A stretch of 64,000 nucleotides of DNA. Origin: Brachypterus glaber. Taxonomy: Eukaryota > Arthropoda > Insecta > Coleoptera > Kateretidae. The notes under the pieces were generated by a model. It searched no databases. It was given only the letters and a program-made list of their open reading frames with translations, and was not told the origin of the DNA. Of the stretch, positions 20,801-29,396 are shown one piece after another (position 1 is the stretch's first letter; each line of letters starts with the position of its first letter). The position numbers were made by a program, and so were the translations under genes. The stretch covers positions 11,138,847-11,202,846 of the forward strand of contig OY294046.1 of the NCBI GenBank assembly GCA_958510825.1. Reading direction: 5' to 3'.

Positions 20801-22144
20801 ATTAACATCACTTTTGGGTGTATTTTTAAACTAAATCATAACATCACATAATATTGAAAAATAACATGTATTTAACATCACATTTGCAACGTAACACGTG
20901 TGACGTGACAAACATGTTATTTAATAACAAATATTTAACAACGCTGTGAATATATCGCATGTCACATATTAACGTGGCTTTCACGTAAATGTCATGTTAT
21001 TTTGCTTCTCACCGACGTTCGAAGCAAAAAAATCGATATAAGATGATGTTGATAGAGTAAATTATTTTAGGAAATTGTATACACATTATACGATTTCCAA
21101 TGGATAGGGGGCTCTGCCGGGCTTCTCAAGACCACGGACACGGATTAAAGGAATATATTCTGCAATTTCGTTTTAAAATCTATCTGTTTCAATCTGTGAT
21201 TGTTTCAATTACTGATTGATTTTAAATCCGATTTTTTTATAGGGTTATAGCGTTTTTAATGGTTTTAATTTAGAAAAAGCTAATATCCTAGGATATTATT
21301 TAAATATTAAAGTAACAGTAACGACATCCATAAGATATTAGATATAACAGGAATGTGGATTTATGATGTCACAAACACGTTATTTTCGGGATGTCATTGT
21401 GTGATGTTATTAGGGGCGGACTTAGGACATCCCCTCCATGCTACATTCTTGTTAAATGAGACTACAATATTAACATCACATGTCACATATTAACGTGGCT
21501 TTCACGTGAATGTCATGTTATTTTGCTACCTGGGTATACATAGGCCTAGGCTTCCAGGACTAAATAGAGGATAATCAAGGAAGATATATTTTTATTTTTT
21601 TTAGCCTCTGGTGCCCAAATGTTAAGTGGCTATGTAAATATAGAAGATTTTCAAAGGTAATTATTTAAGAAATATTTTATTAGGAAACCCTAGCAAAAAA
21701 GCATAAAATTATGTCCTTGTTAAATCTTAAATAATTTTTTTTTAATAAAAATACCTAGTGGATTTAACAGATGAGGGAACGCTCAAGTATTACGTAACGC
21801 AAACTGTACCAAAATTCATACACTTCATACCCGGTTCCCGTGTTATTAAAGGCTGTAGGGATTTTATATTTTGGAGTTATGGAAAAAAAAATAAAAATAG
21901 TGCTTTTCTTAAGACACTAGACCAACAGTTAAGCGAATAAGCTAATTTAAGGCACTCTAGATTTAAAATAAAAATTTAAATAAAAAATGACATGACCTGT
22001 CAAAAAATGACAAGTGATATTGTTTTTAGGCAACAAGAAGAGTTACAATCCATTAGGTCTACAATAGATCATTTAACAAACCAATTTAATACTTTATTGG
22101 AAAAAATAGATGAACTTAGAGAAACGAAAACCAAAAACAATTAA
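2830..22144 (+). CDS. Pkd2: Polycystin-2 (TRPP cation channel), 3' part, ten exons
   Basis: Joined exons: 2830-2971, 4309-4533, 6897-7125, 9393-9623, 9997-10086, 12482-12634, 14532-14737, 16077-16204, 21605-21656 and 22030-22144. All phases agree and give about 522 residues ending at TAA 22142-22144. The order matches vertebrate PKD2 from mid TOP domain to the C-terminus: paired TOP cysteines, [17 protein letters not shown]2-S6, pore [22 protein letters not shown] after S6, an EF-hand-like region and a coiled coil. PKD2 is a non-selective, Ca2+-permeable cation channel of cilia, flagella and ER; the Drosophila relative (amo) acts in sperm flagella. Both S4 lysines (IKIFK) are kept. The EF-hand loop is degenerate and the coiled-coil tail is shorter than in vertebrates. 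The gene is partial: S1 and the N-terminus are off the left edge. Confidence 0.93.
3677..3682 (+). promoter_or_regulatory. TATA box before a small ORF
   Basis: TATAAA lies 30 nt before the ATG at 3712, inside the 3028-4242 element. It is a plausible transposon promoter, seen by motif and position only. Confidence 0.35.
3712..3846 (+). pseudogene. 44-codon ORF, possible transposon first exon
   Basis: It starts [20 protein letters not shown] and ends at TGA 3844-3846. The pattern M-x-x-F-x(4)-L-x-x-W-G-x(3)-L is reminiscent of the start of SAM-like N-terminal segments in transposon-derived insect proteins. A GT within ATAAGTAGC (about 3776) could be a donor after FI. I cannot name the family; it may be a relic. 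Confidence 0.3.
4309..4533 (+). CDS. Pkd2: Pkd2 exon b: TOP domain core
   Basis: The acceptor TATTTTAG ends at 4308 and the donor GTAAGTA starts at 4534. GC from the previous exon plus T makes the Ala of an AWKYSSSS junction, matching the conserved AW(I/T)Y of PKD2. It encodes [10 protein letters not shown], then [20 protein letters not shown], the family signature just before S2. Confidence 0.93.
4775..4935. repeat. GGCGCC-module tandem repeats
   Basis: Four or five copies of a 30-40 nt module around TAGGGGCGCCAATTTTTG. In inverse orientation the same module (CAAAAAATTGGCGCC) builds the longer array at 53255-53765. Confidence 0.6.
6085..6753. repeat. Palindromic MITE, CAGTGCGGTCCAAAAGTC ends
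   Basis: CAGTGCGGTCCAAAAGTC (6085-6102) is mirrored by GACTTTTGGACCGCTCTG (6736-6753), flanked by TA on both sides as in Tc1/mariner-type insertions. The arms extend about 250 bp each (AAAATGTGGGCAGG / CCTGCCCACATTTT). No coding capacity. It is in a Pkd2 intron. Confidence 0.8.
6897..7125 (+). CDS. Pkd2: Pkd2 exon c: FELPATGG, S2 and first half of S3
   Basis: The acceptor TTTTAG ends at 6896 and the donor GTAATT starts at 7126, phase 0. It encodes VFELPATGG (TOP end), the hydrophobic S2 around [20 protein letters not shown] and the S2-S3 linker with [18 protein letters not shown] entering S3. The frame stays open past the donor to a stop at 7183-7185, but that tail no longer matches the family. 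Confidence 0.92.
8184..9326. repeat. 1.14-kb near-perfect palindromic MITE
   Basis: CAGAGTGTCCCAGAATG at 8184 is mirrored by CATTCTGGGACACCCTG ending at 9326, with TA on each side. Arms of about 570 bp meet near 8756 (CCCCTTAGA / TCTAAGGGG) with little or no loop. There is no coding frame. It lies in the intron before Pkd2 exon d. Confidence 0.85.
9393..9623 (+). CDS. Pkd2: Pkd2 exon d: S3 end, S3-S4 region, S4
   Basis: The acceptor TTTTTTAG ends at 9392 and the donor GTAAAT starts at 9624, phase 0 at both ends. It completes S3 ([16 protein letters not shown]) and carries [15 protein letters not shown], then S4 [14 protein letters not shown] and the S4-S5 linker [13 protein letters not shown]. 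The two S4 lysines align with K572 and K575 of human PKD2, the voltage-sensing charges. Confidence 0.93.
9997..10086 (+). CDS. Pkd2: Pkd2 exon e: S5, with a GC donor
   Basis: The acceptor TTTTTTTAG ends at 9996. It encodes [20 protein letters not shown] then [10 protein letters not shown], the S5 helix and start of the pore turret. The only donor that keeps the frame into the next exon is CAG|GCAAGT at 10087, the usual context of the rare GC-AG introns. The nearest GT (10091) would shift the frame. Confidence 0.9.
10237..10447 (+). repeat. Truncated copy of the CAACGAACTAATAAC MITE
   Basis: It matches the full-length units at 58265-58518 and 58527-58782 from CAACGAACTAATAACTC through ACCTACTATTTGTTTACAAA, but loses the 3' inverted end and runs into a (GTTT)n tract at 10446-10464. 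Confidence 0.75.
10467..10790 (+). repeat. Direct repeat copy 1 (GGAGCCGATTTGCC family)
   Basis: About 320 bp repeated at 12138-12460 in the same orientation, with a partial inverted copy at about 60515-60690. Shared landmarks are GGAGCCGATTTGCCTTTTTC, CTAGAAACTGGTTCGAAAG, CAAGTCCTGGACTTAGGGG and GTAATGTAGAAAGACCC. GGTTCGAAAG loosely resembles a pol III B box; I cannot show it is a SINE. Confidence 0.75.
10801..12083. repeat. 1.28-kb foldback between the direct repeats
   Basis: GGATTTTAGCGAGTCGTGAC (10801-10820) pairs with GTCACGACTCGGTAAAATCC (12064-12083). Inner pairs such as GTGGCTGGGTAT / ATACCCAGCCAC and AACGTCACGTGAC extend the arms to several hundred bp. No transposase frame is seen. 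It occupies the GC-AG intron of Pkd2. Confidence 0.75.
12138..12460 (+). repeat. Direct repeat copy 2, abutting the exon f acceptor
   Basis: This is a copy of 10467-10790 ending about 20 nt before the AG at 12480-12481. It carries an extra small palindrome (ACTAGTATACATTGTATACT and GTATAGTATAC, 12325-12372). The branch-point region of Pkd2 exon f therefore lies in or beside transposon-like sequence. Confidence 0.7.
12482..12634 (+). CDS. Pkd2: Pkd2 exon f: pore helix, selectivity filter, S6 start
   Basis: The acceptor AATTTACAG ends at 12481 and the donor GTAAGT starts at 12635, phase 0. It encodes [20 protein letters not shown], including the PKD2 filter motif LGD, followed by [19 protein letters not shown], the first part of S6. 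The acceptor lies about 20 nt after a dispersed repeat copy (12138-12460). Confidence 0.94.
13365..13700 (+). repeat. Solo CAGGGTGTCCCATAAC transposon end
   Basis: TACAGGGTGTCCCATAACTT is a typical Tc1/mariner MITE tip flanked by TA. I find no matching inverted end downstream, so this looks like one surviving arm. The right boundary given is approximate. Confidence 0.45.
14532..14737 (+). CDS. Pkd2: Pkd2 exon g: S6 end and proximal cytoplasmic tail
   Basis: The acceptor TGTTTTAG ends at 14531. It begins [19 protein letters not shown], the near-invariant post-S6 motif, and continues with a basic Cys-rich stretch ([11 protein letters not shown]) and [10 protein letters not shown]. The donor GTAACT (14738) overlaps an in-frame TAA at 14739-14741, so retention of the next intron would end the protein two residues later, without the EF-hand and coiled coil. 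Confidence 0.9.
14774..14812. repeat. (AAT)n microsatellite
   Basis: About 12 AAT/TAA units with one AAG interruption, 35 nt after the Pkd2 exon g donor. Confidence 0.9.
14957..15450 (+). repeat. 500-bp dispersed element (copy 1)
   Basis: It begins with part of palindrome family P (AATAGTATATTAAAGTACTAG, CGCCGCAAGCGGC) and continues with unique-looking sequence that recurs inverted at 59625-60141: CCAAGCCACAATTTTAACAT, GGCCAGGTCTGTTGCCAACC and TTATGGGCCTATAA. The shared length and order show the palindrome and tail moved as one unit. Confidence 0.75.
15455..16015 (+). repeat. Degenerate ~165-bp tandem repeats
   Basis: Recurring blocks: TATGTAAGATTTTTGTG at about 15464 and 15626, and TCAGCGCCTCAAAATACATA-like lines near 15541, 15712, 15872 and 15960, twice followed by GTCTC(A/T)ACCCCAGGACA. 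Related lines appear inverted around 40260-40490. The array ends about 60 nt before Pkd2 exon h. Confidence 0.6.
16077..16204 (+). CDS. Pkd2: Pkd2 exon h: degenerate EF-hand region
   Basis: The acceptor TTTTTTAG ends at 16076 and the donor GTAAGA starts at 16205. The frame from exon g gives [20 protein letters not shown] then [20 protein letters not shown]. It aligns with the human PKD2 EF-hand helix (TDAEIEAIFTKYDQDGD), but the loop lacks the D-x-D-x-D-G pattern, so Ca2+ binding is doubtful. Confidence 0.85.
16268..16366 (+). repeat. Left half of an interrupted palindrome (family P)
   Basis: TGAAGCTGAAGTTTGCAACG, TATATTAAAGCACTTATTCC and GGGTATGTTATGAAAC then TA. The right half resumes at 18783 with TAGTACTTTAATATACTATT and ends near 18846. 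A 2.4-kb element has inserted at a TA within ACTAGTAC of the family P consensus. Confidence 0.75.
17071..18077 (-). mobile_element. Central 1-kb segment with Tc1-like relic
   Basis: It is bounded by TA (17069-17070) and TA (18078-18079), at the centre of the arms of the 16367-18782 element. Its own ends do not show convincing inverted repeats. It contains the transposase start at 17852-17989. It could be an inserted Tc1-like element with decayed ends, or the original coding core of a transposon with very long terminal repeats. Confidence 0.5.
17852..17989 (-). pseudogene. Tc1/mariner transposase N-terminus (HTH), truncated
   Basis: ATG at 17989 (reading leftward) opens a 45-codon frame ending at TAA 17852-17854: [45 protein letters not shown]. 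This is the first paired-like helix-turn-helix of Tc1-type transposases (residues about 5-40), which binds the terminal repeats. The DDE catalytic part is absent in this frame. The frame at 17631-17825 downstream does not show a catalytic motif, so the copy is dead. Confidence 0.7.
18783..18846 (+). repeat. Right half of the interrupted family P palindrome
   Basis: TAGTACTTTAATATACTATT followed by CGTTGCAAAAAAACGTTGCA and AACTTCAGGTACATG; partner of 16268-16366. Confidence 0.75.
20773..21535. repeat. 763-bp MITE, ACCCAGGTAGCAA ends
   Basis: ACCCAGGTAGCAA (20773-20785) is mirrored by TTGCTACCTGGGT (21523-21535). Inside, ATTAACGTGGCTTTCACGT with CATGTCAC before and AATGTCATGTTATTTTGCT after occurs twice in direct orientation (about 20958 and 21478). 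It ends 69 bp before Pkd2 exon i. Confidence 0.75.
21605..21656 (+). CDS. Pkd2: Pkd2 exon i: short linker exon
   Basis: This 52-nt exon lies between acceptor TTTTTTTAG (ends 21604) and donor GTAATT (21657). The frame inherited from exon h gives [17 protein letters not shown], matching human GVSYEEFQ just before the coiled coil. AG at its end plus G at 22030 makes an Arg codon. Confidence 0.82.
21758..21940 (+). other. Intronic 60-codon frame, probably not an exon
   Basis: Between the last two Pkd2 exons an open frame reads [20 protein letters not shown] and then [20 protein letters not shown] before TAA. Its acceptor (CCTAG, 21757-21758) gives the wrong phase after exon i, whereas 22030 fits exactly, so it is not part of the normal transcript. 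A loosely similar PGSEVIKGG peptide can be read at 47927-47953. It may be a repeat-derived coding relic. Confidence 0.3.
22030..22144 (+). CDS. Pkd2: Pkd2 last exon: coiled coil and stop
   Basis: The acceptor TGTTTTTAG ends at 22029. It encodes [20 protein letters not shown] then [17 protein letters not shown] and TAA at 22142-22144. Heptad spacing of I/L residues fits the PKD2 C-terminal coiled coil (human VDRMEHSIGSIVSKID), which mediates trimerisation and PKD1 pairing. It is shorter than in vertebrates. Confidence 0.87.
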
Positions 22145-22147
22145 AAT

Positions 22148-22153
22148 AATAAA
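22148..22153 (+). promoter_or_regulatory. Candidate poly(A) signal of Pkd2
   Basis: AATAAA lies three bases after the Pkd2 stop codon, which would imply a very short 3' UTR. Other A/T-rich candidates follow, so the real cleavage site is uncertain. Confidence 0.45.
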
Positions 22154-22514
22154 ATTTCTTATTATAATGTGTAATAATTTAGTTACAAAGTATCTACATA
22201 CCAAAATATTATTTAAAAATACGATTATATAGAGCTTGTAAAACTTAGGAAGAGATTTGAATTTTTAAAAGTGGACACACCTCCCTAGTTCGCATTGGAC
22301 AGCGGCTAAATTCACCAGTTGTTGTGCGCGTACCGCCTATCTTTCTTCCTCCGAATACATTCTCTTACATTTCCACGTCTCTTCCTAAGTTTGACGAGCT
22401 GTACGTTTAAATTTGTTAAAAATATTATGTAAGTTTTTTTTTAATAAAAAAATAATAGGTACATTTGTATTTAGTTATTTGCAGGCATAATAAACTTAGC
22501 ATGCGGAATAAACA

Positions 22515-22664
22515 GCTCTAATTTGGAACTTAAAGTTCTAAGTTATAAATTAAAGTTCTAATTTGGAACTAAAAGTTCTAATTTAGAGCTAAAAGTTCTA
22601 ATCTACGACTAAAAGTTCTAATTTAGCACTAAAAGTTCTGATTTAAAGATTAAAAGTTCTAATT
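22515..22664 (+). repeat. 20-bp minisatellite, about 7 copies
   Basis: The unit is close to CTAAAAGTTCTAATTTAGAA with a clean 20-nt period (AAAGTTCTAA recurs at about 22532, 22552, 22572, 22592, 22612). It begins about 370 bp downstream of the Pkd2 stop. Confidence 0.9.
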
Positions 22665-23151
22665 TTTTAAGTAGGGCCAGTAAGAATGATTAAATAAAAT
22701 ATTAAAAAAAATAAAAATATTAATTTTGGCTTATATTTATTTATAATATGTGATTTGTTGAATTATAAACATAAATATTTACAATATATTCACTAGGAAA
22801 TAATATAATACATTCACAGATTCATAAAATGGTTAAAAATCAGTCAAATATATTTTATAATAAGAAAAAATAAAAAAAAATAAAGTAATAATTATTTAGG
22901 TAATAATTATTTAGGTATTACAGCATTTTATAAATCCGTTTTTAAATTAACAAAAACTGGTAAATTCTATAGAAACATTATATTTACAATGTTACATAAA
23001 ATATATGGGGTGTTCTTTAATTAGAGAAACGCAAAAAATAAAGGAAATAGTATGTATTATAAATGAAAGATTTAAGAAATGTAAAAACGGAAAGAGAAAT
23101 AAAATTAAATATTATGTCTCTTTTATTCAATAATTTAACTAAGAAAACTTT

Positions 23152-23765
23152 AAGGTCGATTCAGGCATAATTATCACTAACTACACTAGACTGAATTAAG
23201 AAATTATAAAATTAAGATAATTAAGAAACATAACCTTAAATTTTATAATAAATTTTCCGTGGCATGCAACAATAAGGTAAATGCCAAATAGATAATAAGC
23301 ATGTGTAAATACGACTGAATAAGTAAAAAAAACAATATCTATTGCACAGGAAGGTTATTACTATATTTGCAGTTGTTGGGACTAAAAATCGTGCTTTAAA
23401 ACCAACTTATCTCCAAAAGTACCGTTTATTTTCTTATGTAACTACTGTGTTTTTCCTTAACACTGAAAATGTACGAATTTTTAAAATACAAAGGTGTCGC
23501 CATCTTCATTTTTATTTTTATACTTGGATAACGATTGTTTATAAAATTTTGCACTAAAGTTTGTGTATTTCAGAATTTCTTTTTATATGGTGTATTTTAA
23601 GATTATATCACTATTTTATGCTATATTTTATATTTTATGTTAATTGTTGCATACCACGGAAAATTTATTATAGAATTTTAGGTTATGTTTCTTAATTTTA
23701 TTAATTTATTAATTTTCTAATTCAGTATAGTGTAGTTAGTGATAATTATGCCTGAATCGACCTTT
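23152..23765. repeat. Palindromic MITE, AAGGTCGATTCAGGCAT ends
   Basis: AAGGTCGATTCAGGCATAAT is mirrored by ATTATGCCTGAATCGACCTT. Arms of about 130 bp include AAACATAACCT / AGGTTATGTTT and TTTTCCGTGG / CCACGGAAAA. The central 350 bp is AT-rich with no coding signal. Confidence 0.75.
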
Positions 23766-25065
23766 AGATGTAAGGATTTAACCAAAGAAATGAAAGGGGA
23801 CAAATAGATCTGACTTTGCATTGGTCAAATTCTTAAGTACGATTTACATAGTAGAATTATTTCATAAATATACCTTAATACTTCTTCAGTAACTATTTTT
23901 GACAGTAGTCCCGGTAATTAATAGCCACACCTAATTGTTTATGGCTCTAATTAAAAAATCACCCTTTATAAAAAAAATATTTAGATATACATGTGATGAG
24001 CATTTCAAATATATCACAAAAATGTGGCTTCTATGATGACTGTTAGTAAAATTTACATTTGATGCAAAATTTTAATGAAATTAAATAGGTTTTTTAGTAT
24101 ACAGTCTTTTTTATACATATTACCTAAAATTATTTAATAGTTAAATATGAAGAAGATTGGTCAAACATACAGGAAAATTGGTTGTTTTAGTTCTGTATTT
24201 TTTTACCAAATTCTTCATTTTAAGTAAGACATTGATACATTTTTCAGTTTTTTTTTCAATAGGGTTAAACCTTATATTGCACCAATTATGAAATATATGA
24301 AATAAAATACAAAAAAATTGAAAACGTTTCATTTTAGTAATAGTAAACATAAAAAAAAACAAATTTTAAAAATAATTGATGCGAAAACGAGACATGCGAC
24401 AACTTTACCTTAAAAAACATACTCGCGCTTATTTCGGTGCACCCTGTATAAATAATAATTTTTTAAAAATCTTTATCATTGCAAAATAAAGCCAAAATAC
24501 CATGTTTGTTTGTTAAAAGAATAATCATTCAAAACGGGCTATCGGTCTTTAAAAAATAGTGATTAAAAAAAATGTATTTTTTTTTGTGATCCACTTTATT
24601 TGCCACAAAATGACTTTATAAACCAATGTTTGTAAGGCATTCAAAATGACAAAGTTATTTTTTTTATCACTGATTAATTCAAAAAGATGCACTTAATCAA
24701 GTCTTTGCAAAAAAATGTTTTAATTTTTGATTGTAGTCCGTCCAATTATGCAAGGTAGTAGTTTAAAATTCCCGCGATTCTTAAGCTACATCATTGGTTA
24801 AAAACTCGTACCTTTTAACATAAAAAATATTGACATTTTTTGTCTATAACAATGATTGACGGTCGTTAAAGCTAATAAAATAAGAGAAGGTTACATGAAA
24901 AAATGGTTATACTTTTATGTTATTTTATATGGTATTGAAAAAGGTACTTTTTTGGTTTATTCTTCATACATTCACACTAAATTAGCATATTCTGCATATT
25001 GTACAAACGTAAATTATATTGAACACAAGGAAAACGTCAAATTTTTAGGTTACAATTACAACTTA

Positions 25066-25185
25066 AGGCCTATCCAGAGGCTCGCATAACAACCATTACA
25101 AGATACATGACGACACATCAAGCCAATCCTGGCATCGCATTCTTATGTACTATGCTTGTTATGCGAGTCTTTGGATAGGTCCTTT
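25066..25185. repeat. 120-bp inverted-repeat element
   Basis: AGGCCTATCCAGAGGCTCGC and CATAAC are mirrored by GTTATGCGAGTCTTTGGATA then GGTCCTT. A short stem-loop MITE. Confidence 0.65.
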
Positions 25186-25575
25186 CCAGGAAAACAGTAC
25201 CGAAATCTGTTAAATGTTTGATACACTACGATTTATGCATTGTTATGCTATATTTGCGCTCTGTGATGTAAAACGGGCCGCGTCCCTTACTATCTTGCAT
25301 AACTGGACGAAGTATAGTTTAAAATTTCAAAGGCTCTAAATCCGGCATTACCCTAAAGTAACACTATGCAATATAGGGTTAATGAAAAATAAAAATACCC
25401 TGAAAAATGCAGAGGAACCAGAATATAATTATATTCAGTTATTATGTTATTTGCCACTTTTACAACACTCTGTATATTACCTATCACAGTCCTACACAGC
25501 AAAAAAAAAAATTTAAATTAACAAAATATAAAAAAGTATATTTTAAATACATTCAGAATAAATATTTAACTTTTA

Positions 25576-25693
25576 CAGGGTGTTAAAAAATAATTTAAAC
25601 ATTCTACTTGTATAGTTTATATGGTTTATTTTGTATCCATTAAATTTAAGCTTGTTTGGAGACTGCCGTGACTAAGACTTTTTGTACACCCTG
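25576..25693. repeat. Small MITE with CAGGGTGT ends
   Basis: CAGGGTGTTAAAAAATA at 25576 and TTTTTGTACACCCTG ending at 25693, each next to TA. The ends match the same Tc1/mariner tip style as the larger palindromes. Confidence 0.6.
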
Positions 25694-28255
25694 TATAATA
25701 TTGTGTAAATTAAGCTACCTAAATGAAATATCATGAAAAATGGTAGAAGAGTCTTTACAAAGATTTTATAAACTTATTATTATACGATGTTGCCTCTTAA
25801 AACTGAATAATAAATACATTTGTGTTATTTTGGGGTTCTACAGGAGAACTCCATGCCACAAAAGTAAAAATGGTTGTCATTTTAATAATTATATCACCAT
25901 GATGTTATTGTGTTAAACAACGTGTGATGTTTACAAAATACTTAGCTTAAGTTTAAGTTTTAACACGTCGACTGTCCCATGAATCACAAGTGATTCATGA
26001 TACGTTTTTCCCATACGTCCATTGACAAAATAACTTTCTAAGCTTACACGTGCGCGAATAACACAACCGTTAGAAGGTTTACGCCAAAATAATTTAGTTT
26101 GATGCCCGCAGTTCTGTTCATATATGATTCTTGGACATATGGCTAATACGTCCATGAGTCAAATATAAACAACGATAAAAACAACAAAAAAATGGTGCTG
26201 ATTTTTTTTACATGATATTCAACAACTTTGAAACTAGCATATTGTAAGAAACAAGCCGAGAAGATATGTAATGCTACGCATTCCATTATATACTACTCAC
26301 AGTAACAATACTTAAAAAAATAATTTAACAAAATACATTTTTCCTAAAAAAGTTACGTTAATCGCATTTTTTTTAGCCTTCTTCGATTTTTAAAAAAGTT
26401 TAATCCCCGTAACTTTTTTATTTTTGGGTGATTACTTTCAAAAACAATCTTGATTTTTCCTGAAAATTTGGAGTCGATCGGAGTATTAAAATCCTTATGG
26501 GGACAGTTAACGTGTTAATATTTTTTTTTTTTTTGTAAAAAAGAAAACAATAAAATTTTTCCTTATGTAAAGTTATGAAATAAAAAATGAATCCAAAATT
26601 TTGGTACGTAAGTACCAGATCTTGTAATAAATTTCTAAATCTAGAATAAAACTCTTCTAATAAATTTGGCCGTGAAAACTAAAACAATATTGTATCTAAA
26701 AATTAAAAAATAGATTGATATACAATTTATTTTTTACACAGCATTTTTGGTAATGACATTACCAACATTTGTATTTTAGTATTTTTCTTAAATGCTAATA
26801 AATGTACAGACTTTTACTTAAAATATTTATTATTTTACAATATTTATACTATAATCTGATATTTTATTATATTTAATATGAAGAAATACACACATAACTT
26901 TTTTTATTTAAATCAACAATGTAGTATAGTGTGTTTAGCGCAGATCTGATTAGTAATCTGAGATTACAGATGTCATCTGCCCTCGCCTAATCCTAAGATT
27001 AACTGAAATATGAAATACAAAAAAACTGATAATTGAACCTGGTTATTCAAGTGGACATCACAGAACTATTAACAGTTAGATCTTAGCAGATGTGTTTGGT
27101 TTAACCATACTATAGTTAAATCAAACAAAGCACGTAGGTAATCTGTCTGCAGGCCCGGACACTCGAGGGGGCCCGGCGGTGAAAATTTTCTGTTTTCTGA
27201 CAGGGGTAAAGCTTTTTTAGAGGTGAGGGGGCCCGGGAATAAAGTTTCCCCGAGGCCCGGGCTGGCTGTGTCCCAGCCCTGTCTGTGTTATAAAGTATTG
27301 TTGATTTAAATATAGCTTTTGTGTGTAAATTTGGTGCATATCGTACTCTATACGTCGTTTACAAAGGGTGACAAAAATATGAAAATATTCTTCAAAAATA
27401 ATAAAAATCAATGTAGATATTAAAATATTTTTCGAAATAAATTGTATGTATAGTTATAACGATATAAGTTAAATATCTAATGTTTTAAAATATTTAAAAC
27501 GATATGGTATCAAGAAATTCTTAATAAGAAAATAAAAAATAAGTGTAAAAAAAAACAAAAATGCATAAAATTGTATAAAATTAATTTAGTTTGACTTTTA
27601 AAGCAAGCACCGTTGTATCCTTAAGATATATTAAAATTTGAACAAGGTTCAAATTTTAAATACTTGAAATATATTTTACTAAAAATTCTCTTTAAGTAAA
27701 TATTGCAGGATATTTTATTGCAAAAATTTATCCCAAGAATGAAATGCATAAAGATGCTATATAGCTATATTGCTAGCAATATAATTATATATTTAAAAAC
27801 ATGTGAAATTTTATTTTGAAATAATCAAGGCAAATAAAATGCAATATTTTCAAATTATGTTCTCAAGCATATTTTTGCGTAATAGATTTGCAGAAAGGAA
27901 ATATATATTTCAATTTTAATTATAAATATGTAGGTTTGTCAAACATCTAAAGTTCTATATTTAGCATTTTTCGTCAAAAATTTTACCGATTTGGATTAAC
28001 TTTTTAATAATGTAAAAAATAATAGTTACTTATTTACAAATATCAAAGTCTAAAGTTTATTTTTATTTCAATTTAGTCTAGTTGGCCAATACTGACTTCG
28101 AGTCTCGAAGTTTGAGGTGACTATTGTAGCCTTTTAGTTATAAAGATTATGAAACTGTAGACTGACATTTGACTGGGTAAACTATCAATAAGAATAAAAT
28201 ACATTAGGGCATTATGACTTTAGAAAATAATGGATATCTGTCTTAAAAGAAACTG

Positions 28256-28294
<39 letters not shown>
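28256..28294. repeat. (AAT)n microsatellite
   Basis: Thirteen uninterrupted AAT units. Confidence 0.92.
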
Positions 28295-28297
<3 letters not shown>

Positions 28298-28465
28298 ATT
28301 TGGTTTTGAAGACTCAAAACTTTAGAAGTAGAAATCATACATATCAGAATAACTTTATGATTAGATAGAATACTACATTTTAATCTCTCAAGTTAAAATG
28401 GCAAATAATCAAAACATAATCAAATAAAAATTGTAATCATAAAGTGGGTAATCATTGCTTTACTA

Positions 28466-29155
28466 CACTGCCGCACATTAAATTCCGGACACCTAAAAAA
28501 TTTACAATTTTTAAATTCAAATATTTCGAAAACTAATTAATAGATTTGACTGATTTTTTTTTTGTTTTGAAGCTTAAACATTCTCTACTTTTGATTGTTT
28601 TAAGAATGATTAAATTTTTTTTTTTCGTATTAACAGAAACAAATAATGTAGAACTATGTTTTTTACCACATCTTCTAGGACTTGCATGGTACGCCACTGA
28701 AACTGTTTATCAAATTATTAAAGTCTTTCTTATTGCCGCAGTTTTAATAAATATTTTATTTCTTATTTTTTTACTTTTTTCCTTCTGGTTTAGGAAAAAA
28801 TGACAACTTCCAGGAAAATCCTGATATCTCCTAAACCAAAAGTAAAAATGTAAAAAATAAAAAAGAAAATATTCATTAAAACTGCGGCAACAAGAAAGAC
28901 GTTAATAATTTGATAAACAGTTGCAGTGGCGTACCATGCAAGTCCTAGAAGACGGGGTAAAAAACATAGTTGTACATTATTTGTTGCTGTTAATACGAAA
29001 AAAAAAATTAATTATTCTTAAAACAAACAAAAGTAGAGAATATTTAAGCTTCAAAACAAAAAAAGAATCAGTCAAATCCATTAATTATTTTTCGAAATAT
29101 TTGAATTTAAAAAATATTAATTTTTTAGGTGTCCGGAATTTAATGTGCGGCAGTG
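28466..29155. repeat. 690-bp palindromic MITE, CACTGCCGCACATTAAATTC ends
   Basis: CACTGCCGCACATTAAATTC is mirrored by GAATTTAATGTGCGGCAGTG, both flanked by TA. The two arms (about 330 bp each) meet near 28800-28830 around TTCCAGGAAAATCCTG, so the transcript of either strand would fold into one long hairpin. The open frames read in each arm (28546-28803 and 28921-29187) are mirror images and not genes. Confidence 0.88.
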
Positions 29156-29224
29156 TATATTATGATACGTACTATGTAGATAAATAATATAAAACCTGTG
29201 GAATTAAAATTTTTAAATTATTTC

Positions 29225-29396
29225 CTTTCCATCAAGGGGACACTTCCTCAAGAAAAAAGTGTACAATGAGTGCCAAGATTGTCAATAATTGTCTGTGGTT
29301 TGATGAATAATCATTGGATAATCATAGACTATCATAGACACTAATTGATCAATCTTGCCCATAGTTATCAACCAAGTGTACAAGGATTGTCACAGA
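29225..29396 (+). repeat. Satellite-like array, left block
   Basis: Partial units with TGGATAATCATAGACTATC and CAACCAAGTGTACAAGGATT. Same family as 30348-30880, separated from it by the inserted foldback. Confidence 0.65.

Noticed and set aside
28546..29187. Hydrophobic frame that looks like a membrane protein
   Set aside because: It lies in the T-rich arm of the 28466-29155 palindrome; the mirror arm gives an unrelated peptide.
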